Shown piece after piece: positions 3,857 through 5,236 of a DNA stretch of 5,236 nt. Under the pieces are notes generated by a model, which was not told the origin of the DNA, ran no database searches, and saw only the letters and a list, made by a program, of their open reading frames with translations. The position numbers and the translations under genes were made by a program. Position 1 is the stretch's first letter. Each line of letters opens with the position of its first letter. Origin of the DNA: Prevotella sp. (GTDB lineage Bacteria > Bacteroidota > Bacteroidia > Bacteroidales > Bacteroidaceae); contig JAFRMM010000103.1 of NCBI GenBank assembly GCA_017430675.1, positions 1 through 5,236 of the forward strand, given 5' to 3'.

Positions 3857-5236
3857 ATGATAGACAGGGCGACGATAGACAAGATCATGGACGCCACGAA
3901 CATCGTGGATGTGGTGGGCGAGTTCGTCACACTCCGTAGGGCGGGTGTGAACTATAAGGGACTGTGCCCGTTCCACGACGACAAGACACCGTCGTTCATG
4001 GTGTCACCCGCCAAGCAGATCTGCCACTGTTTCGCCTGTGGGGAGGGTGGCAATGCCGTGAACTTCCTCATGAAGCACGAGCAGATTACCTATCCCGAGG
4101 CCCTGCGGTGGTTGGCCAAGAAATACAACATCGAGATCGAGGAGCGCGAACTGACTGACGAGGAGAAGAAGGAGCAGAACGACCGCGAGTCGATGTTCAT
4201 CGTCAATGAGTGGGCGATGAAGTATTTCCAGGACGTGCTGAAGAATGACCCTGACGGCATCGCCATCGGCAAGCAGTATTTCCGCAGCCGTGGCATCCGC
4301 GATGATATCATCGAGAAGTTCAGCCTCGGCTATGCGTTGCAGAAGCGTGATGCCCTGGCCATGGCCGCCCAGAAGGCGGGTTATCAGGTAGAGTATCTGG
4401 AGAAGACAGGACTCTGCATCCGTAACGAACGGGGTGTGTATGACCGTTATGCGGGGCGTGTGATCTTCCCTTGGCTGAACGTCAGTGGCAGGGTGGTGGC
4501 CTTCGGAGGTCGTCTGCTCGATGCCCGTACAAAGGGCGTGCAGCAGAAATACGTGAACTCGCCCGACTCGGAGATCTACCACAAGGAGCGCGAACTCTAC
4601 GGACTCTTCCAGGCCAAGAAGGCTATTGCCAAGGAAGACCGTGTGTATATGGTGGAGGGCTATACCGACGTGATCGCCATGCACCAGTGCGGACTGGAGA
4701 ACGTGGTGGCCAATAGCGGTACAGCGCTCTCGAACTACCAGATACGACTGCTCAGGCGCTTCACGCAGAACATCACCTTATTATATGATGGCGACGAGGC
4801 GGGCATCCATGCCGCCATGCGGGGTACGGACATGCTTCTTGCTGAGGGCATGAACATCAAGGTGCTCCTGTTGCCTGACGGCGACGACCCCGACTCCTTC
4901 TCGCGCAAGCACTCCGCACAGGAGTTCAAGGACTATATCGAGCAGAACGCGACGGACTTCATCACCTTCAAGACGCGCCTGACGGTGGAGAACGTCACGG
5001 ATCCCGTGAAGCGTTCCGAGGCTATTGGCGGCATCGTGAAGAGTATCTCCGTCATCCCGGACCAGATCCTGCGCTCCACCTATCTCAGCGAACTCTCCCA
5101 GCGCATGGGCATCAAGGAACAGACGCTCCTCAACTCGATGAACAACATGATCCGCAAGGATATCGAGGAGAAGGAGAAGAACTCACAGGGGACGGTTCTC
5201 AGTGAGTCCACTGCTACGGAGGACTCACTGAGAACC
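3857..5236 (+). CDS. dnaG: DNA primase DnaG (C-terminal end beyond window)
   Basis: DnaG synthesises RNA primers at the replication fork and is recruited by the DnaB helicase. The frame is open for 460 codons to the window edge. The N-terminal CHC2 zinc-binding domain (about 1-100) has ligands C37, H40, C58 and C61 in CPFHDDKTPSF and CHCFACGEGG. The RNA polymerase core follows, with RYAGRVIFPW (198-206), a GRVVAFGGR strand (211-219) and KYVNSPDSEIYHK (231-243). The Toprim metal ligands are E267 (VEGYTD), D311 and D313 (LLYDGDEAG), and the D341/D343 cluster (LPDGDDPDSF), so the enzyme looks intact. Residues about 365-440 fit the region leading to the helicase-binding domain, which is cut off. 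ATG 3857 is the start because MIDRATIDKIMDATNIVDVV aligns with the family N-terminus. It has its own promoter; co-transcription with the DUF486 gene is also possible. The last 43 bases form a perfect inverted repeat that could be artefactual. Confidence 0.97.
   Translation, partial: MIDRATIDKIMDATNIVDVVGEFVTLRRAGVNYKGLCPFHDDKTPSFMVSPAKQICHCFACGEGGNAVNFLMKHEQITYPEALRWLAKKYNIEIEERELTDEEKKEQNDRESMFIVNEWAMKYFQDVLKNDPDGIAIGKQYFRSRGIRDDIIEKFSLGYALQKRDALAMAAQKAGYQVEYLEKTGLCIRNERGVYDRYAGRVIFPWLNVSGRVVAFGGRLLDARTKGVQQKYVNSPDSEIYHKERELYGLFQAKKAIAKEDRVYMVEGYTDVIAMHQCGLENVVANSGTALSNYQIRLLRRFTQNITLLYDGDEAGIHAAMRGTDMLLAEGMNIKVLLLPDGDDPDSFSRKHSAQEFKDYIEQNATDFITFKTRLTVENVTDPVKRSEAIGGIVKSISVIPDQILRSTYLSELSQRMGIKEQTLLNSMNNMIRKDIEEKEKNSQGTVLSESTATEDSLRT
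5194..5236. repeat. Perfect 16-base inverted repeat inside dnaG at the window edge
   Basis: GGTTCTCAGTGAGTCC (5194-5209) and GGACTCACTGAGAACC (5221-5236) are exact reverse complements separated by 11 bases. The right arm ends on the last base of the window, so the pairing could extend further. It falls in the Ser/Thr-rich stretch (residues about 443-460) after the core domains, where DnaG proteins vary. It keeps the dnaG frame open. No T-run is visible because the sequence ends. Confidence 0.9.

Noticed and set aside
4004..4684. Minus-strand open frame of 226 codons within dnaG
   Set aside because: It lies fully antisense to conserved DnaG domains. The His/Leu/Val-rich composition reflects the complementary reading of GC-rich dnaG codons.
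5194..5236. Inverted repeat considered as the end of an insertion sequence
   Set aside because: The arms are only 11 bases apart, the dnaG frame is unbroken, and no transposase or target duplication is visible.

Overview
The window looks like a stretch of a Bacteroidetes chromosome, most likely Prevotella or a close relative. The evidence is promoters of the Bacteroidetes type (TTTG, about 20 bases, then TAnnTTTG), a general lack of Shine-Dalgarno sequences at start codons, an etfB N-terminus and a DUF486 protein that read as typical Bacteroidales versions, and secreted or lipoprotein hypothetical proteins of the kind common in gut and rumen Bacteroidales. No mobile element, tRNA, rRNA or CRISPR array is visible.

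Layout. Positions 1-215 (minus strand) hold the first 71 codons of etfB, the electron transfer flavoprotein beta subunit, which runs off the left edge. Its promoter lies at 260-291. Just upstream, at 295-343, is a long imperfect inverted repeat that probably terminates the next minus-strand unit. That unit (382-2593) is a two-gene operon for exported proteins of unknown function. The upstream gene (1556-2593) encodes a protein built from two copies of a module of about 140-150 residues. The downstream gene (382-1545) encodes a 387-residue exported protein.

A divergent intergenic region (2594-2815) carries back-to-back promoters. The plus-strand one is close to consensus, is preceded by an A-tract, and makes a GC-rich leader of about 75 bases for a small lipoprotein gene (2816-3337). 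That lipoprotein is essentially one Trp-rich beta-sandwich module resembling those attached to Bacteroidetes carbohydrate-active proteins. A very strong intrinsic terminator follows (3368-3405), and one arm of its hairpin is repeated just before the next gene. Next come a four-helix DUF486/DMT-type membrane protein (3438-3812) and dnaG (primase, from 3857 to the right edge), which has its own promoter and an almost leaderless start. The visible part of dnaG has the zinc-binding domain, the RNA polymerase domain and its Toprim metal ligands.

Most of the region is ordinary core and envelope gene content. I do not see a convincing new defence, mobile or biosynthetic system. The points most worth a second look are the three-arm hairpin set between the lipoprotein and DUF486 genes, the perfect 16-base inverted repeat that ends exactly at the right edge inside dnaG (possibly a fold-back artefact), the internally duplicated exported protein, and the structured leader of the lipoprotein gene.
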